A program made the translations under genes and the position numbers. A stretch of DNA of 64,000 bases from positions 1 to 64,000 of the forward strand of contig NZ_VSRY01000076.1 of assembly GCF_008271805.1 (NCBI RefSeq). Direction: 5' to 3'. This DNA comes from Streptomyces sp. TRM49041 (GTDB lineage Bacteria > Actinomycetota > Actinomycetes > Streptomycetales > Streptomycetaceae). Of the stretch, positions 63,316 through 64,000 are shown piece by piece. The notes under the pieces were generated by a model. That model did not search any database. It saw only the letters and a list, made by a program, of their open reading frames with translations, and had not been told where the DNA came from. Position 1 is the first letter of the stretch, and each line of letters begins with the position of its first letter.

Positions 63316-64000
63316 GTGGACGACGGGGAGTGGCACGCACTGGTGGCGGACGCGGTGCCTGTGCTGGCGAGGATCATCGACACGCATGGCCGGGACCACC
63401 TCGGCCACATCTGGACGGTGCGGTACGGGGGTCCGCCCTTCGAACTCCTCTGGCTGGGCAGTGCGCTCGGCGAAGGGGATGTCCGGCCGACGGAAGCGGC
63501 CGTGGCGGAGTGGGTGCACGACCGCCTGGCCCGAAGGTCGTCGACCAGCGCGCCGATCCTCCGACGCTTCGTGGAGGACTTCGGCGGTCCCGGAGCCGCG
63601 AGGGTGGGCAACGCGGTGCCGCAGGACGCGGTGGTGCGGGACGCGGTGGTGCGGGACGCGGTGGTGCGGGACGTGGTGCCGCAGGACGCGGTGGTGCGGA
63701 ACACCGTCTCCGGCGGCACGGCGTCGAGCGTCGTGCAGGCGGCCTCGATCGGTGAGATCCACTTCGACACGGCGGCCCCGCACGACCCGGCCGTCTGGAT
63801 CGACGCGAGCGCAGTCGACCCGCTCGCGCTCGGCTGCCGGCACGAAGGCCCGTACATCCGCCGGGACCGTGACGCGGACCTGGACAGGGAGCGGCCTGCG
63901 GGGTTCCTCCTGATCACCGGTGAGCCGCTGGCCGGCAAGACGACCACCGCGTGGGCCCTCCTGCGGCGGCTCGCCCCGGGCACCCAGGTGTGCGTGCCGC
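63316..64000 (+). CDS. P-loop (STAND/NLR-like) ATPase with amyloid-signalling-like motif (3' partial)
   Basis: Runs off the window. GTG 63316 is 9 nt after GGAGGG. Visible: 228 residues. An unrecognised N-terminal domain (~1-95, MDDGEWHALVADAVPVL...) is followed by a pentapeptide repeat (~100-128, VVRDA), then TVSGGTASSVVQAASIGEI (~130-148). This motif recalls the BASS/RHIM-like amyloid sequences that link NLR sensors to effectors in actinobacteria. A linker leads to Walker A GEPLAGKTTT (~202-211). The layout effector-domain, amyloid-like motif, P-loop matches bacterial NLR-type immune proteins. The sensor C-terminus is not in the window. Confidence 0.7.
   Translation, partial: MDDGEWHALVADAVPVLARIIDTHGRDHLGHIWTVRYGGPPFELLWLGSALGEGDVRPTEAAVAEWVHDRLARRSSTSAPILRRFVEDFGGPGAARVGNAVPQDAVVRDAVVRDAVVRDVVPQDAVVRNTVSGGTASSVVQAASIGEIHFDTAAPHDPAVWIDASAVDPLALGCRHEGPYIRRDRDADLDRERPAGFLLITGEPLAGKTTTAWALLRRLAPGTQVCVP
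63613..63702 (+). repeat. 15-bp tandem repeat encoding VVRDA/VPQDA
   Basis: Six consecutive 15-mers: GCGGTGCCGCAGGAC, three GCGGTGGTGCGGGAC, GTGGTGCCGCAGGAC and GCGGTGGTGCGGAAC. They give a five-residue repeat directly before the amyloid-like motif of the terminal gene. Confidence 0.92.

Overview
The window is high-GC chromosomal DNA from a Streptomyces-type actinomycete. Evidence is the extreme G/C third-position bias, frequent GTG/TTG starts, ATGA/GTGA stop-start overlaps, and a gene order that, from memory, matches the S. coelicolor core chromosome (rpfB-rsmA-ispE, galTEK, tamR-tam, ppc, pth-rplY-prs-glmU, mfd, mazG). No species assignment is attempted.

Layout. 1-4222: resuscitation factor (5' end outside the window), rsmA, ispE and a membrane acyltransferase. 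4317-12254: two exported or lipid-anchored proteins, an ABC-F ATPase and two paralogous membrane-anchored PQQ-type propeller proteins. 12522-17680: the galactose operon galT-galE-galK bracketed by two orphan LuxR-type regulators. 17639-24733: divergent tamR/tam pair with a clear operator dyad, a desaturase translationally coupled to a TetR regulator, PEP carboxylase, and an LAETG sortase substrate. 24958-30585: membrane protein, pth, rplY, prs, glmU, tRNA-Gln, and an HTH protein ending 6 bp from the tRNA. 30742-37298: an orphan histidine kinase, then a polymorphic toxin/SUKH-immunity island with a YwqJ-type deaminase plus SUKH-3, a WHH nuclease-SUKH fusion, and a deaminase-SUKH fusion.

37299-42605 is the most disturbed stretch. 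It holds a solitary CRISPR type I-E-like repeat, an apparently intact IS5-family element with a frameshifted transposase, a gene remnant, a PAP2 phosphatase and a two-component system whose kinase has an unusual C-terminal membrane extension. An internally deleted, inverted copy of the same IS follows. 42669-52630: a DHA2 exporter divergent from an ABC/FtsX transporter, then mfd and an acetyltransferase-like gene. 52709-59176: two surface proteins, an orphan N6-methylase-like protein with a substituted catalytic motif, a membrane protein and a Ser/Thr kinase with a likely TPR tail. 59373-61510: a methyltransferase-like gene and a decayed sugar-membrane locus (YfhO-like and gtrB remnants facing each other, intact gtrA). 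61594-64000: SurA-like lipoprotein, mazG, and the 5' part of a P-loop ATPase carrying a motif that resembles bacterial amyloid-signalling sequences.

The strongest candidates for new biology are the toxin/SUKH island, the terminal P-loop gene with its amyloid-like motif, the HPPF methylase, and the tRNA-abutting HTH protein. All identifications come from reading the sequence and recalled family knowledge. No database search was possible.
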